From contig JAJFFG010000087.1 in assembly GCA_021776825.1 (NCBI GenBank), positions 1 to 64,000 on the forward strand: a stretch of DNA of 64,000 nucleotides, read 5' to 3'. The stretch is from Planctomycetota bacterium. Lineage in GTDB: Bacteria > Planctomycetota > JAJSAM01 > JAJVHW01. A model generated the notes under the pieces. It saw only the letters and a list, made by a program, of their open reading frames with translations. It did not search any database and had not been told where the DNA came from. Every line of letters starts with the position of its first letter. Positions within the stretch are counted from its first letter, which is position 1. Of the stretch, positions 46,760 through 56,500 are shown piece after piece. The position numbers were made by a program, and so were the translations under genes.

Positions 46760-47998
46760 TCAGCGTCCGCCGGTAGCGCGCTCGAGCAGCTTCCGCAGGT
46801 CGAGGAGAGTGGCGGGTCGCTCAGCGGGCAGGCGGTGCATCGCCGCCTCGACGGCGCCGGCGAGCGCGGGGCTCACCTTCAGGTTGATGCGCCGCAGCGC
46901 AGGCGGCTTCTCACGGCGGGCCCGGGGTGCGATCTCCGCCGCCGTGGCGCCCTCGAACGGGGGGATGCCCGACAGCATGTGATAGAGCAGCGCGCCCAGG
47001 GAGTAGACCAGCGCCGACTCGTCGGCGGCGGTCGCGCGGCCATCAAGGACCTCCGGCGCCGCATAGGGCGCTACCGCGTCCGGGATGCCGCCATCCTGGT
47101 CATCCCCGGGCTCGGAGAAGAGCAGGACCTTGACCTCGTGGTTCTCGGCGACGAGCAACTGCGCCGGCGAGATGAACCGCGGTACGTGGCCCTCTGAGAC
47201 GGCATAGGCCATGCCATCGAGCGTGCCCATCCCGACGCTCAGAGCTCCGCGGATCTTCACGAATCGCCGGTCCCGCAGGATCGCCTGGAGCGTGACGCCG
47301 ACGAAATGCTCCATGACGACGAAGCACATGCCCCGCTCCTCACCGAAGTCGAGGACCTGCAGGACGTGGGGGTGGAGGAACCGGGAAGCGCGGCGGACCT
47401 CGGCGAGCAAGGCATCCCGGTATCCCGGCTGCGCGACGAGAGGCGGATCGAAGAGCGCGAGATCGACGTGGCGGGTGAGGGAAGGTTGGTCGGCTCGGAA
47501 CACGAATGCGCTTCCGAAGCGCTTGAGCCGCTCCACCACGCGGAACTCGCCAAGATCGGTCCCGATCAGGTGATCGAGGGAGCGACACGCAATGTGGAAC
47601 GGCCGGCCGTCGGCGCCGCGGACGCGATCGGACTCGGTCGTGGGGAGGCCGCAGGACGCGCAGCGCGGCGTCACCTCGATCTCGCCGGTCTCGAGCAGGG
47701 CGTCGGCCTCGGAGAAACTCAGCGTCGAGAGCGTCCCGAGACGGAACAGCGTGCCGTCGACCAGGCGATGGCGTTCGACCTGCTTACCGTCGACCCAGAC
47801 GCCGTTGCGGCTCTTGCGGTCCTCGACGTACCAGCCCTCGTCGTCGCAGGCGACCACGGCGTGAACGCGGCTCATGCCGGTGTCGAGCACGTGGAAGTCG
47901 TTCGTCTTGCTGCGGCCGATGGTGATCGCCGTGCGTGCGTCGGTGCGGTACTCCAGCCCTGTACGGGGCCCGGCGACCACGGACAGCACGATCCCCAT
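46760..47998 (-). CDS. FHA domain, LIM-like zinc motif and pseudokinase protein
   Basis: ATG 47998 has GGAGG nine bases upstream; the open frame further upstream is antisense to clpP. The 412 residues contain an FHA phosphothreonine-binding domain (TIGRSKTND, MSRVHAVV, RKSRNGVWVDG; residues 5-100), a zinc motif C113-x2-C116-x18-H135-x2-C138 with LIM-type spacing, and a kinase fold (150-400). The kinase lacks key residues: the HRD loop reads HVPRFISPAQLLV (catalytic Asp gone), the DFG reads LLFSEPG, and the VAIK Lys is absent (HVDLALFD), while the APE motif (APYAAPEVL) is kept. I infer a pseudokinase adaptor that reads phosphothreonines made by the kinase encoded directly downstream. Confidence 0.85.
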   Translation of the reverse strand: MGIVLSVVAGPRTGLEYRTDARTAITIGRSKTNDFHVLDTGMSRVHAVVACDDEGWYVEDRKSRNGVWVDGKQVERHRLVDGTLFRLGTLSTLSFSEADALLETGEIEVTPRCASCGLPTTESDRVRGADGRPFHIACRSLDHLIGTDLGEFRVVERLKRFGSAFVFRADQPSLTRHVDLALFDPPLVAQPGYRDALLAEVRRASRFLHPHVLQVLDFGEERGMCFVVMEHFVGVTLQAILRDRRFVKIRGALSVGMGTLDGMAYAVSEGHVPRFISPAQLLVAENHEVKVLLFSEPGDDQDGGIPDAVAPYAAPEVLDGRATAADESALVYSLGALLYHMLSGIPPFEGATAAEIAPRARREKPPALRRINLKVSPALAGAVEAAMHRLPAERPATLLDLRKLLERATGGR

Positions 47999-48202
47999 CC
48001 CTCGCTCCCTCCCGGCTCCCAGCTCCCGGCGCGCCCCCGCCCGAACTCTGAGCGGACAACACCGCGCGGACAACTCAGAGCGGATGATATCCAGCCGGGC
48101 GGTCCTGCCGAGAACTGCCGATCTCGCCGGGCCGGGCACTACCATGCGCCGTCCCGCCCGGAAGGCCGCTGCGGCGTTCGGGTCGAACACCAGGAGCGCA
48201 TG

Positions 48203-48826
48203 ATGACCAGCTGGGATCCGCACCGGCCCGCGACCCCCTTCTTGGCTGACGAGAAGGAAGACGAGAAGGCAGAGGCGACGCCGAACACGATCGTCAAGCA
48301 CCTGCTCGAGAGCCGCACCGTGCTCCTGACCGGTCCGGTCACGGACGAGCTCAGCCTGAAGGTCATCGCGCAGCTGATCGCGCTCGACTCGATGGACTCC
48401 GAGAAGCCGATCCGGGTCTACATCAACTCGCCGGGTGGCTCGGTGGACGCCGGCTTCGCCATCTACGACACGATGCGCTTCGTCACGGCGCCCGTGCACT
48501 CCATCTGCACAGGCCTGGCAGCCAGCGCGGCCACGGTGATCCTGCTCGGCGCGGGCAAGGGCCTGCGCTTCTCGATGCCGAACACGCGCTTCCTGCTCCA
48601 CCAGCCGTCGACCGGCATGCAGGGGCAGGCCTCCGACGTCGCGATCGGCGCTCAGGAGATCCTGAAGCTCCGGCGGCGCATCAATGAGCTCCTCGCCGCC
48701 GAGACCGGCCAGGCGCTCGAGCGCATCCAGAAGGACACGAATCGCGACTACTGGATGACCGCTGAGGAGTCGAAGGAGTACGGGCTGATCGACACGATCG
48801 CCGCCTCGGCCTCCGAGCTTCCCTAG
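48203..48826 (+). CDS. clpP: ATP-dependent Clp protease proteolytic subunit
   Basis: ATG 48203 is preferred over the adjacent ATG 48200 because AGGAG (48192-48196) then stands six bases away. The 207-residue protein has the ClpP fold and triad: S108 in TGLAASAATVIL, H133 in RFLLHQPSTGM, and Asp in the DTNRDYWM segment. The N-terminal 25 residues (KEDEKAEATP) are longer and more charged than usual and may be a propeptide. ClpP forms tetradecamers that degrade proteins unfolded by ClpX or ClpA; no ATPase partner gene is adjacent. The Ser motif differs slightly from the common GQAASMGA, so it may be a ClpP2-type paralogue. It is divergent from the FHA-pseudokinase gene. Confidence 0.92.
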   Translation: MTSWDPHRPATPFLADEKEDEKAEATPNTIVKHLLESRTVLLTGPVTDELSLKVIAQLIALDSMDSEKPIRVYINSPGGSVDAGFAIYDTMRFVTAPVHSICTGLAASAATVILLGAGKGLRFSMPNTRFLLHQPSTGMQGQASDVAIGAQEILKLRRRINELLAAETGQALERIQKDTNRDYWMTAEESKEYGLIDTIAASASELP

Positions 48827-48964
48827 CCCCCTCTCCCACGAGGACGTCACGCCTGACGGCCCCGGGCACACCATCTCCCGCACCGGGATCCATCAGGCAC
48901 CGTGGGTTGATCGAGCCGACGCTCCACGGGTTCCGCCCCGCCTGCCTTCAGCCTCGCTCGCTGC

Positions 48965-48984
48965 CTTCCCGATGAGACGGGAAG
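48965..48984 (+). promoter_or_regulatory. Hairpin at the ribosome-binding site of the HD-domain gene
   Basis: CTTCCCG (48965-48971) pairs perfectly with CGGGAAG (48978-48984), loop ATGAGA, ending three bases before the ATG 48988. The only purine-rich stretch that could bind 16S rRNA (GGGAAG) is in the stem, so translation may depend on melting of this structure. No ligand-binding architecture is visible. Confidence 0.35.
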
Positions 48985-48987
48985 ACC

Positions 48988-50403
48988 ATGAGCGATCCGG
49001 CCCACTCCGCATCCCCTGAGCGCGACACCGCTCACGTCGGGGCAGATGTCGTCAAGGGGCTCTACGCGTCGACGAAGCTCGGGCACCTCTACGGCTTCGA
49101 CGGACGCGTGGCTCGCGAGGCCCGCGAGAAGCTGATGAGCGTGCTCCACGAGGCGTTCACCCGCTACGGCGGCGCGATGCTGCGGCTCGCCAACGAGACG
49201 CTGTATCTGAACGAAGCGCGACTGCGGATGGACTTCGACGGTTTCGTCGCGTTCCGCTACGTCGTCAACCTGTTCGACGAGCGTGGCATCGGCGAGATCG
49301 CGATCCCCGCCGGAGTGCAGGAGCCCGAGGTCGTGCAGTTCCTCGAGGCGGTCCTGAGTGTGGATCTCCAGGCCGACGAGCCGCCCCTCGCTCAGCTCGA
49401 ACGGGCGATCATCGACAAGCGCGTCACCAACATCACCGTCGGCGAGCCGCGCGAAATCGAGGAGGAGGCCGACGACGAGGACCCCCTCGGCGATCTGCGC
49501 CAGGCGAGCATCCAGGCGTACTTCCGCTCGATCTTCGTCGTGAAGTCACTGGCTGCTCAGAGCCGCCGCCCGGACGAGCCGATCGAGATGCGCAAGGCCA
49601 AGCGCGTCGTCCACGAGATGGTCGATCTGCTCGAGCGGGACGAGACGACCCTGCTCTCGCTCATCGCCCTGAAGAACTTCGGCGACTACGCCGCCAACCA
49701 CGCGGCGAACGTCGCCGCGCTCTCGATCGTGATCGGCAAGCGCGTCGGGCTACCGCGCCCGCTGCTCGCCGACCTTGGACTCTGCGCTCTGCTGCACGAC
49801 ATCGGTCGCAACGCAGTCGAGGACGATGGCACAGACGACGAGGAGCGTCACGCTGTCGCCGGAGCGCGCACGTTGCTCCGCGACGGCGGGTATGCCGACG
49901 GAGCGGTGCGCGCGGTGCTGACGGCCCGCTGGCATCACGAGGGACCGACGCGCGCGTCCGGAGGGCCGTCGCCCTTGATGCACCGCATCGTGCGCGTCGC
50001 CGACGTGTACGACACGCTGACGACGCCCGCCGGGCCAAGGCACCCGGCCCTTGCGCCGGCGACGGTCATCAACCTGCTCTCCCGCGACGACGGGACACAC
50101 TTCGACCCGCTCGTGGTGAAGACGCTCGCCAGCGTGTGCGGCCCCCACCCGCTCGGCACGGTCATCGACCTCGACACCGGCGAGCGCACGCTCGTCTGCG
50201 GTCGCAACCCGCACTTCGACGACCCGCGGAGGCCGGTCGTCCGCGTCCTCCAGGACGAGTACGGCGACGACGTGACCGAACGCACCGAGATCGATCTGAG
50301 TCGCGTGGATCGCGAGAAGGGCCGCTTCGCCCACGAGATCGTGCAGAGCTACTCGGCCGGTCGGATCTTCAAGAAGCCTGCCGACTTCGTCGACGCGCTC
50401 TAG
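48988..50403 (+). CDS. HD-domain (HD-GYP-related) phosphohydrolase-like protein
   Basis: The 471-residue protein has an N-terminal helical region (1-230, no membrane segment) and an HD domain: NHAANVAALSIVIGKRVGLP, ALLHDIGRNAV with the HD pair, ERHAVAGARTLL, TARWHHEG and RIVRVADVYDTLTT. The order matches HD-GYP cyclic-di-GMP phosphodiesterases, but after the HHE motif the GYP tripeptide is replaced (HHEGPTRASGGPSPLM), so c-di-GMP hydrolysis is uncertain. The first metal-binding histidine (NHAANVA) is kept. It may act as a regulatory or nucleotide-degrading phosphohydrolase. Its stop codon overlaps that of the convergent lipoprotein gene in the sequence CTAG (50400-50403). Confidence 0.75.
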   Translation: MSDPAHSASPERDTAHVGADVVKGLYASTKLGHLYGFDGRVAREAREKLMSVLHEAFTRYGGAMLRLANETLYLNEARLRMDFDGFVAFRYVVNLFDERGIGEIAIPAGVQEPEVVQFLEAVLSVDLQADEPPLAQLERAIIDKRVTNITVGEPREIEEEADDEDPLGDLRQASIQAYFRSIFVVKSLAAQSRRPDEPIEMRKAKRVVHEMVDLLERDETTLLSLIALKNFGDYAANHAANVAALSIVIGKRVGLPRPLLADLGLCALLHDIGRNAVEDDGTDDEERHAVAGARTLLRDGGYADGAVRAVLTARWHHEGPTRASGGPSPLMHRIVRVADVYDTLTTPAGPRHPALAPATVINLLSRDDGTHFDPLVVKTLASVCGPHPLGTVIDLDTGERTLVCGRNPHFDDPRRPVVRVLQDEYGDDVTERTEIDLSRVDREKGRFAHEIVQSYSAGRIFKKPADFVDAL

Positions 50404-52118
50404 TCTTCGTAGGGCATCTCGACCGTGTCGAGGCGCGGGAGGTCGCCGCCGGTCCCGAGGCCGCCGAAGCGCACGCGGAAGCGCACGAAGCGCAGGCCGG
50501 GCACGCGCGAGAGGTCGGCCTCCCAGGCGCTGGCGAGGGCGACGTCCGGGCGGCCGTCTGGGCCCGCCGCCGTCGTCTGGAACTCGATCATCACTCCCGG
50601 GTCGAGCCGCACGGGGGGACGTCGAACGAGCGCCGAGCGCCAAGCGGGGCGCGGCGCGCCGGCGTCGTACCACGTCGAGAGCGCGCGGGGCGCGCCGCCG
50701 GTGACGAGCAGCGCAGCGGCGGGCATGAGCCGATCGACGCCGGCATCGGCAACGAGGGCCAGGCCCTCGACGTCGAGAGTGGCCGCGAGGCGCAGTTCCG
50801 ATCCCGCGTGGACGCGGACCTCGACGAGCGTCCCAAGCCCCGGCACAAGGCGGACCGGCGACTGGAACGGCACGTCGACGTAGCCCAGTCCGTCGTCAGT
50901 GATCTCCACCACGAGCGGCTCGGTGGTGCGCGCCACGTCGCGCAGGTCCGCGGCAACGCGATTGGCGTCGAACGTCGGGTCCGCCCCCGTCAACGGGCTC
51001 GATCCGGCGAGCACGGCGACGGCCTCGACCTCGGAGCCCGGCGTCGCTCCGGCGAACCACAGTCGCATCCCCGATGCCGAGCCGCTCGGCGCCGCGTCGG
51101 CCGGGAACAGCACTTGGAAGAGCAGTTCGTCGCGCGGGCGCAGCTCGAGCGGATGACCGTCGTGCTCGCTCGCGCTCCAGACGAGGCGGCCGGCGCGAGC
51201 AACGAGGTAGCCCGGATGGCGCGGATCGGCCCACCCGGCGGTGGTCCCCTCCGGATCGGACTGCCCGGTCGTGATGAACTCCTCGGTCAACCGGTGGAGG
51301 CGGGTCGCCTCGGTTCGGAAGGCGATCGTGGCGGCGCGCGCCGGGTTGCCGGCGGTGTCGACGAGTGTCGGGCGCACCGACAGGACCACGTCGGCGTCGG
51401 GCGGCAACGGTCGACGGGGGCGCACCACGATGCGCGTCAGATCCGGCGAGATCCGCGTCTGCACGGCGACCGCCTCGCGGTCGACCGTGAGCGACACGGC
51501 CTGACCCCGACGGATCGCTCCGCGCAGCAGTGGCTCGGAGAACCGCAGTTCGACGTGTGAGCCGGGAGTGGCGCCCGTCGCACCATCACTCGGCGTGGAC
51601 GCCACGAGGCGCGGCCCCTCGAGATCCGCGCGGCGCCGAGCGACGGCGCGGAACGGCAAATCGAGGCGCTCGCTCAGCATCTCGCCGTCCATCGACCGCA
51701 CCGCACGCGGCGACGGCAGACCGTGGACGCGCAGCATCAGCACCTCGCCGATCGGGAACTCACGTCCGGCCGGCGGGGCCACGACCAGCGTCGATCCCTC
51801 GACCCACGCCCGCGCCTTGCGGATGGGACGCTGGCCCGCGCGAAGCACGCGCACCGACCGCCGCCCCACGGAGCCGACGTCGAGGGTCCGCGTGAAGCGG
51901 ACACGAAGGGCGCCTCCGGCCGAGATCCCGCCATCCCTGAGATTGGTCCCGGCCAGGCCAAACGACTGAGCGGCGGCGGCCGGGCCGAGCGGAGCGACCT
52001 CGGTCGACGGCTCGCACGCAGCGAGCACGAACGCAGCGAGCACGGCAGCCACTCGGGCGGCACGAGGCAGACTCGTCCACGCCGTCGCCGATCCATCGCA
52101 GTCCGCCATCACCCGCAT
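50400..52118 (-). CDS. Lipoprotein with bacterial Ig-like (Big_5) domains
   Basis: ATG 52118 or ATG 52109 both give a lipoprotein signal (AAVLAAFVLAAC). The about 572-residue protein contains Ig-like domains of the SbsA/Big_5 type: NLRDGGISAGGALRVRFTRTL, and the tell-tale VASTPSDGATGATPGSHVEL followed by RFSEPLL and LVDTAGNPARAATIAFRT. The second half (residues about 280-570) is beta-rich with no recognised fold. Such proteins sit on the periplasmic or outer surface. It lies 71 bases downstream of the ECF sigma factor gene on the same strand and may belong to its regulon or transcript. Confidence 0.72.
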   Translation of the reverse strand: MRVMADCDGSATAWTSLPRAARVAAVLAAFVLAACEPSTEVAPLGPAAAAQSFGLAGTNLRDGGISAGGALRVRFTRTLDVGSVGRRSVRVLRAGQRPIRKARAWVEGSTLVVAPPAGREFPIGEVLMLRVHGLPSPRAVRSMDGEMLSERLDLPFRAVARRRADLEGPRLVASTPSDGATGATPGSHVELRFSEPLLRGAIRRGQAVSLTVDREAVAVQTRISPDLTRIVVRPRRPLPPDADVVLSVRPTLVDTAGNPARAATIAFRTEATRLHRLTEEFITTGQSDPEGTTAGWADPRHPGYLVARAGRLVWSASEHDGHPLELRPRDELLFQVLFPADAAPSGSASGMRLWFAGATPGSEVEAVAVLAGSSPLTGADPTFDANRVAADLRDVARTTEPLVVEITDDGLGYVDVPFQSPVRLVPGLGTLVEVRVHAGSELRLAATLDVEGLALVADAGVDRLMPAAALLVTGGAPRALSTWYDAGAPRPAWRSALVRRPPVRLDPGVMIEFQTTAAGPDGRPDVALASAWEADLSRVPGLRFVRFRVRFGGLGTGGDLPRLDTVEMPYED

Positions 52119-52189
52119 GCCTTCATCTTGTATGACGTAAACCTCGCCCGAAAGTGTCACGTTCATGTCCCGATTTGTGCGGCTCGGGC

Positions 52190-52807
52190 TCACTCGGTGT
52201 CGTCGATCGTATCGCTCAGGATCTCCCGCAGGGCGGCGTGGGCTCGATTCAGTCGCGATTTCACGGTGCCCGGTGGCAGCTGCAGGATGTCTCCGATCTC
52301 CTCGTAGCTGAGCCCCTGCGGGTACCTCAGGAACGTGACCTGCGCGAGTTTCGGGGACAGGCGCTCGATCGCCGCGCGGACGAACTCGGCCCGCTCGGCC
52401 TCGAGCGTCTTCGCTGCCGGGCGACCTGACGGCGGCGCAGCCGGCTCGGGCACGCCCCGACCTTCACCGTCGTCCGGGCGGCCATCACGATCGGTCCGCG
52501 GCCCCAACGAGAGTGCCCGATGCCGGCGCTCACGACGCTGCAAGTCGATGCACTGGTTCAGCACGACGCGATAGAGCCACGACGTGAATCGTGCGCGCGC
52601 CTGGAACCGAGAGGCCTTGCGATAGACCGTCAGGAACGCCTCCTGCACGGCATCGGCCGCGAGGGCTCGGTCACCGAGCACGCGGTACGCCAGGTCTGCC
52701 GCGCGGCGCTGATGGCGCTCGAAGATCACGGTGAAGGCTCGCTCGCGGACCTTGGGGTCGCGGTCGTCGAATCGGCCGATCAGTTCCAGATCGCTCGGTT
52801 CGCTCAT
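52190..52807 (-). CDS. ECF-type RNA polymerase sigma factor
   Basis: ATG 52807 (MSEPSDLELIGRF) is the likely start; the longer frame upstream has no coding character. The 205-residue protein has region 2 (LAYRVLGDRALAADAVQEAF, LTVYRKASRFQARARFTSWL, YRVVLNQCIDLQRRERR) and region 4 (ERLSPKLAQVTFLRYPQGLS, YEEIGDILQLPPGTVKSRL) joined by a charged linker. It is typical of RpoE-like ECF factors that respond to envelope signals. No anti-sigma factor is visible next to it; the downstream lipoprotein may be a target. Confidence 0.92.
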   Translation of the reverse strand: MSEPSDLELIGRFDDRDPKVRERAFTVIFERHQRRAADLAYRVLGDRALAADAVQEAFLTVYRKASRFQARARFTSWLYRVVLNQCIDLQRRERRHRALSLGPRTDRDGRPDDGEGRGVPEPAAPPSGRPAAKTLEAERAEFVRAAIERLSPKLAQVTFLRYPQGLSYEEIGDILQLPPGTVKSRLNRAHAALREILSDTIDDTE

Positions 52808-53180
52808 CCGGGACGCGGCTCCTCCGCCAGTGGACAGGACAAGCGAACAGTCGCTCCCCCTTCCGTCATTCCGGCGAACGAGCCGGAGGCCAGAGTATCC
52901 CCACGCGAGGCTCGGCGCCCGCGTGCCTGCTCTCACGCACCGCGAATGAGACCACCGCCTGACGTCGTGCGGAATCGCCCTCTCAATTTTCCCGACCCAA
53001 CAGTCTCGATTTTCTCAAGTTGAGAGACCCTCACCTCATATCGACATACAATCGCAACGCTGGTCGAACGACCGTGCTGGGCAGGCTCATGCGGCATTGC
53101 CGCAGTCCCACACGGCCCCGGGTCGGCCAGTGACACAGGAACCGACTCGCTCGGTTCCGTCACAGAGGGAGGGTGCCCCC
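52808..53180. other. 373-bp divergent intergenic region with an AT-rich promoter-like segment
   Basis: No gene is supported. The stretch 52980-53052 is the most AT-rich of the neighbourhood. It holds TCTCAAGTTGAGA (53013-53025, an inverted repeat of six bases around one G) and TACAAT (53047-53052), a good -10 box. TTGAGA at 53020 is a plausible -35 but the spacer is 21 bases, too long for a standard promoter, so the inverted repeat may instead be an operator. The transcript would lead into the small secreted protein gene at 53181. Confidence 0.4.
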
Positions 53181-53537
53181 ATGCGTGGGATTCACCACAT
53201 TCCGCGTCGGTCACAGATTCTGACCGGCGCAGCTGCCTTCGTCCTCACTGCAGCGATGGCCGCGACGGCCAACCCGACTCCGCAAGTCGACAGCTTCGAG
53301 AAGCTGGGCATGGCGGGGGGAAACGACATCCTGGGCATCTCGGTCTCGGACCCGATGCTCGATGGCGCCACGGTCGAGATCCACTGGGGGACGGACCCGA
53401 ACAACGTTGTCGCGGTCGCCTCGGTCCAGCTCACGCTGGGCATGAACCAGGTGTTCATCACCGATCAAGGGCCGGGCTGGTACTCGCTGATTGGTGCCGT
53501 GGGCGGGACGGCGATCGACGACGATGGCATGGAGTAG
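53181..53537 (+). CDS. Small secreted protein of unknown function
   Basis: ATG 53181 follows GGAGGG with a nine-base gap. The 118-residue product has an Arg-rich n-region and signal peptide (ILTGAAAFVLTAAMAATA, cleavage near residue 31), leaving a mature domain of about 87 residues: acidic, beta-rich and ending TAIDDDGME. Segments NDILGISVSDPMLDGATVEI and VVAVASVQLTLGMNQVFI suggest a compact beta-sandwich. No family recognised. It is convergent with the giant kinase gene (15-bp gap) and preceded by the AT-rich regulatory region, so it may be strongly controlled. It could be an extracellular signal or structural protein. Confidence 0.6.
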   Translation: MRGIHHIPRRSQILTGAAAFVLTAAMAATANPTPQVDSFEKLGMAGGNDILGISVSDPMLDGATVEIHWGTDPNNVVAVASVQLTLGMNQVFITDQGPGWYSLIGAVGGTAIDDDGME

Positions 53538-53552
53538 GCCGGATAACGCCGG

Positions 53553-56500
53553 TTAGCCCATCAGCGCTCGACGAACATCCTCGATGGAGAACGGCTTCGA
53601 CAGGAGCCGGTCGACGCCGTTCGGAGGAGTCTCGAGGGCGCTGGTGATGACGCCGGTCATGAGCACGATGCGGTCCGCCGCATCGTGCTCTCTTGCGCAC
53701 TCGATGACGTCATAGCCCGAGACCTCGGGCATGTAGAGATCGGTGACCACTACGTCGAAACGCTGGCCGTCGCGGAGCCGCGCGAGCGCCTCGGCGCCAT
53801 CGACCGCCGACTCGACGACGAAGCCGCACTGCTCGGAGATCTCCGCCACGATGTCGATGATCTCGGGATCGTCGTCGACGACGAGGGCGCGCCCGATCGT
53901 CCCCGGGGCTTCTTGCGCCGACGCCGTCGGTAGCGCGCGGACAGGGACCGTCACCTCGTCGATCGCCCACGGCAGCGAGACCAGCATCGTTGTCCCGACC
54001 CCGACGACAGAATCGACATCCAGCGTGCCGCCGTGGTGCTTCACGAGGTCCGCGGCGATGCTCAGCCCGAGTCCGTTCCCCTCATCCCCCTTCGTCGAGA
54101 AGAAGGGATCGAAGATGGAGGCACGGAGACGTTCCGGGATGCCCGGTCCGGTGTCGCCGACCGATACCAGCACCGCATCGTTGCGCACCTCGACGCGCAC
54201 ATCGAGGCGCCCTCCACCGTCCATCGCGTCGATGGCGTTCATCACGAGGTTGGTGAACACCTCGCGCAGCTCCGAGGGCACCCCGCGCACCATCGCGCGG
54301 CCGGGAGGGCAGAGGTTCATGCGCACGTCCGGCGCGGCTGACTTGTGGTTCGTGGCCCAACGCACGCGAGCGAAATCCAGCACCTCGCGAAGAAGTGTCG
54401 ACGCGTCGAGCAACTCGACCTTGGCCTGCCCTCGTCCACGTGTCGCGTTCTGGATTCGTCGGATCGTCTCGGCCCCGTCCTCCGCAGCACGCTGGATGAC
54501 CCCGAGCGAGCGCTCGACCCCGGGCGCCTGTCCGTTCTGGAGCAACAGTTCCGCATGGCCGAGGATGACCGAGAGTAGGTTATTGAAGTCGTGCGCCACC
54601 TCGCCGGCCATCTGTCCGAGCACGCGGAGGTTCTCGGCGCGCACAGCCTTCGCCCGGACGCGGCGAAGCTCGTCGACACGGCTCTCGAGTTGCTCGATGA
54701 GGCGTGCGTTCTCCAGCGCAATCGCAGCCTGCGCGGCGAAGCCATCCAGGAGCTGGACGTCTGACTCCGAGAAGCTCTTCGGCAGGCTCCGGTTCTCGGC
54801 GTACAGGTAGCCCACGATCTCGCCGCGCGCCTTCAGCGGCGCGATCAGGAGAGAGCGCGGCCGATAGCGCCGCACACTGGCCGCCCCACCCAGGGCGCTG
54901 GCCTGTGTCGCGTCGTCGAAGACGATCGTGCGCCCAGCCTCTTCTGCCGCCGACAGGGCCGACTGGCTCACCTCGGCGTCCGCACCATCGACGTCCCGGA
55001 CCTCCGCAGCTTCGGCAATCTTGGCGTGCTTGGCGTCACCCTCTCCGAAGACGATTACCGCGCGCTCAGCGCGACAGACATCCAGCGTCGCGGAGACAAT
55101 CTCACCTAGCGTCTCGGTGAGCGACGTAGATGAGCGTAGCCGCCGTGCGGACGCCAAGACGCGCTCCAGGCCCGCCGCTCGCCCTCTGGCTCCGCGAAAC
55201 GTTGAGACCGCTCTGTGAAGTTCGGCTCGGAATGCCGTGAGACGCGATACGCCGCGGTCAACCCGTCGCGGGCGCCGTGTGACGTCAACGCCAGCCGTCT
55301 CACCCACGGCTCCGAGCGGGAACTGGGCGGCGTACGCGCCACGAACATCCGGCCAGAGCCCGTGCAGGACGTCTTCCATTGCTGAAAGAATGCAGTGCGC
55401 CGTCACATCCGAAGGGTCAGCGCGACGCAGCACGATCTCGGACACGGCGAATGCCAGAGCCCACTCCCATCGCCGGCACCCGTGAGCACGCTTGTCCAGC
55501 ATCGGGGACACATACTCCACGAGCCACATGCACGCGTCGCGGTCGCGCACACCGTGGATTGCGATCGCGACAACGTGCGAGGCTGCCACGAACTCAAGCA
55601 CTGCGTCCCCAACTTCGGCCGCGTCCGTCCCCCGCATGAACGCGAGCAAGTCAGGGAGTCGTCGCGTGTCCGGCAGGCCTCGACAGACGTCGCGCGCCAG
55701 AGGCCCAAGAAGCGGACTCCCCGAGTAGAGCGATTGCGCGATGGCTCGGACGACAGCTCGAGTACGCAATGGCGTGTATGTGCGATGCGAGACGTAACGA
55801 AGGGCGACCCGCTTCGCCCGGTAGAACGCACGCTCGTGCACGTTCGCGGATGATGCCATCGCAGGCCGCATCGCATGGCCGCACTCGACCTTGAGTCCAT
55901 CGGCCAGCTCGCGAAGCTCGAAGTGATCGAACTCGACGCCGTCCGGCGGCGTGAGTCTCCAGCGGGAGTTCCACGCCTCCAAGCGATCTGCCGCGCCAGC
56001 TCGTATCCGCAACGCGTTCCGCCGCCACGCGGGTGCCGAGGTGACGGATTCTCGCGCGGGGCCCTCGGCGTGGTCCAGTTCCGCTAGCGCCTCATCCGCA
56101 TCTCCGGCCGCCAACCAACGGTGGGCGGCTCGTACCGAGAGGGCGAACGCGTCAGCTGCCATCCCCCAGGCGGAAGCGACGCGCGACAGAGCACGCCACT
56201 CACTGGCGTTCTCGCCGTCGCTTCGTTCATGCTGCGTGGCGATGAGCAGATTCGTGTCGATCTTGAGGCGGGCTCGGATAGCGCCCGAGCCCTCGGCGAG
56301 GCCACGCGCAACTCGGAGGACTCGCACGGCAGACGCGACTCGACCGGACACGCGAAGTTCGTTTCCAAGGGTGGACAGCAGCAGGCTCACGTCGCTGTCG
56401 TCGAACGCTGCCCTTCGGCGAAGCGCGGCTCGGAGGACTCGATAGCCGCGACCCACGAAACGCCGCCGAGAGCCGAGCGCTCTGAACCTCGCCACGTGGG

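Noticed and set aside
48824..48850. CTAGCCCC...CACGAGG after the clpP stop resembles an end of the MITE family
   Set aside because: Needs a one-base gap and has no partner end; similarity too short to claim.
53020..53052. TTGAGA and TACAAT as a sigma-70 promoter
   Set aside because: The 21-base spacer is outside the usual 16-19; kept only as part of the intergenic description.
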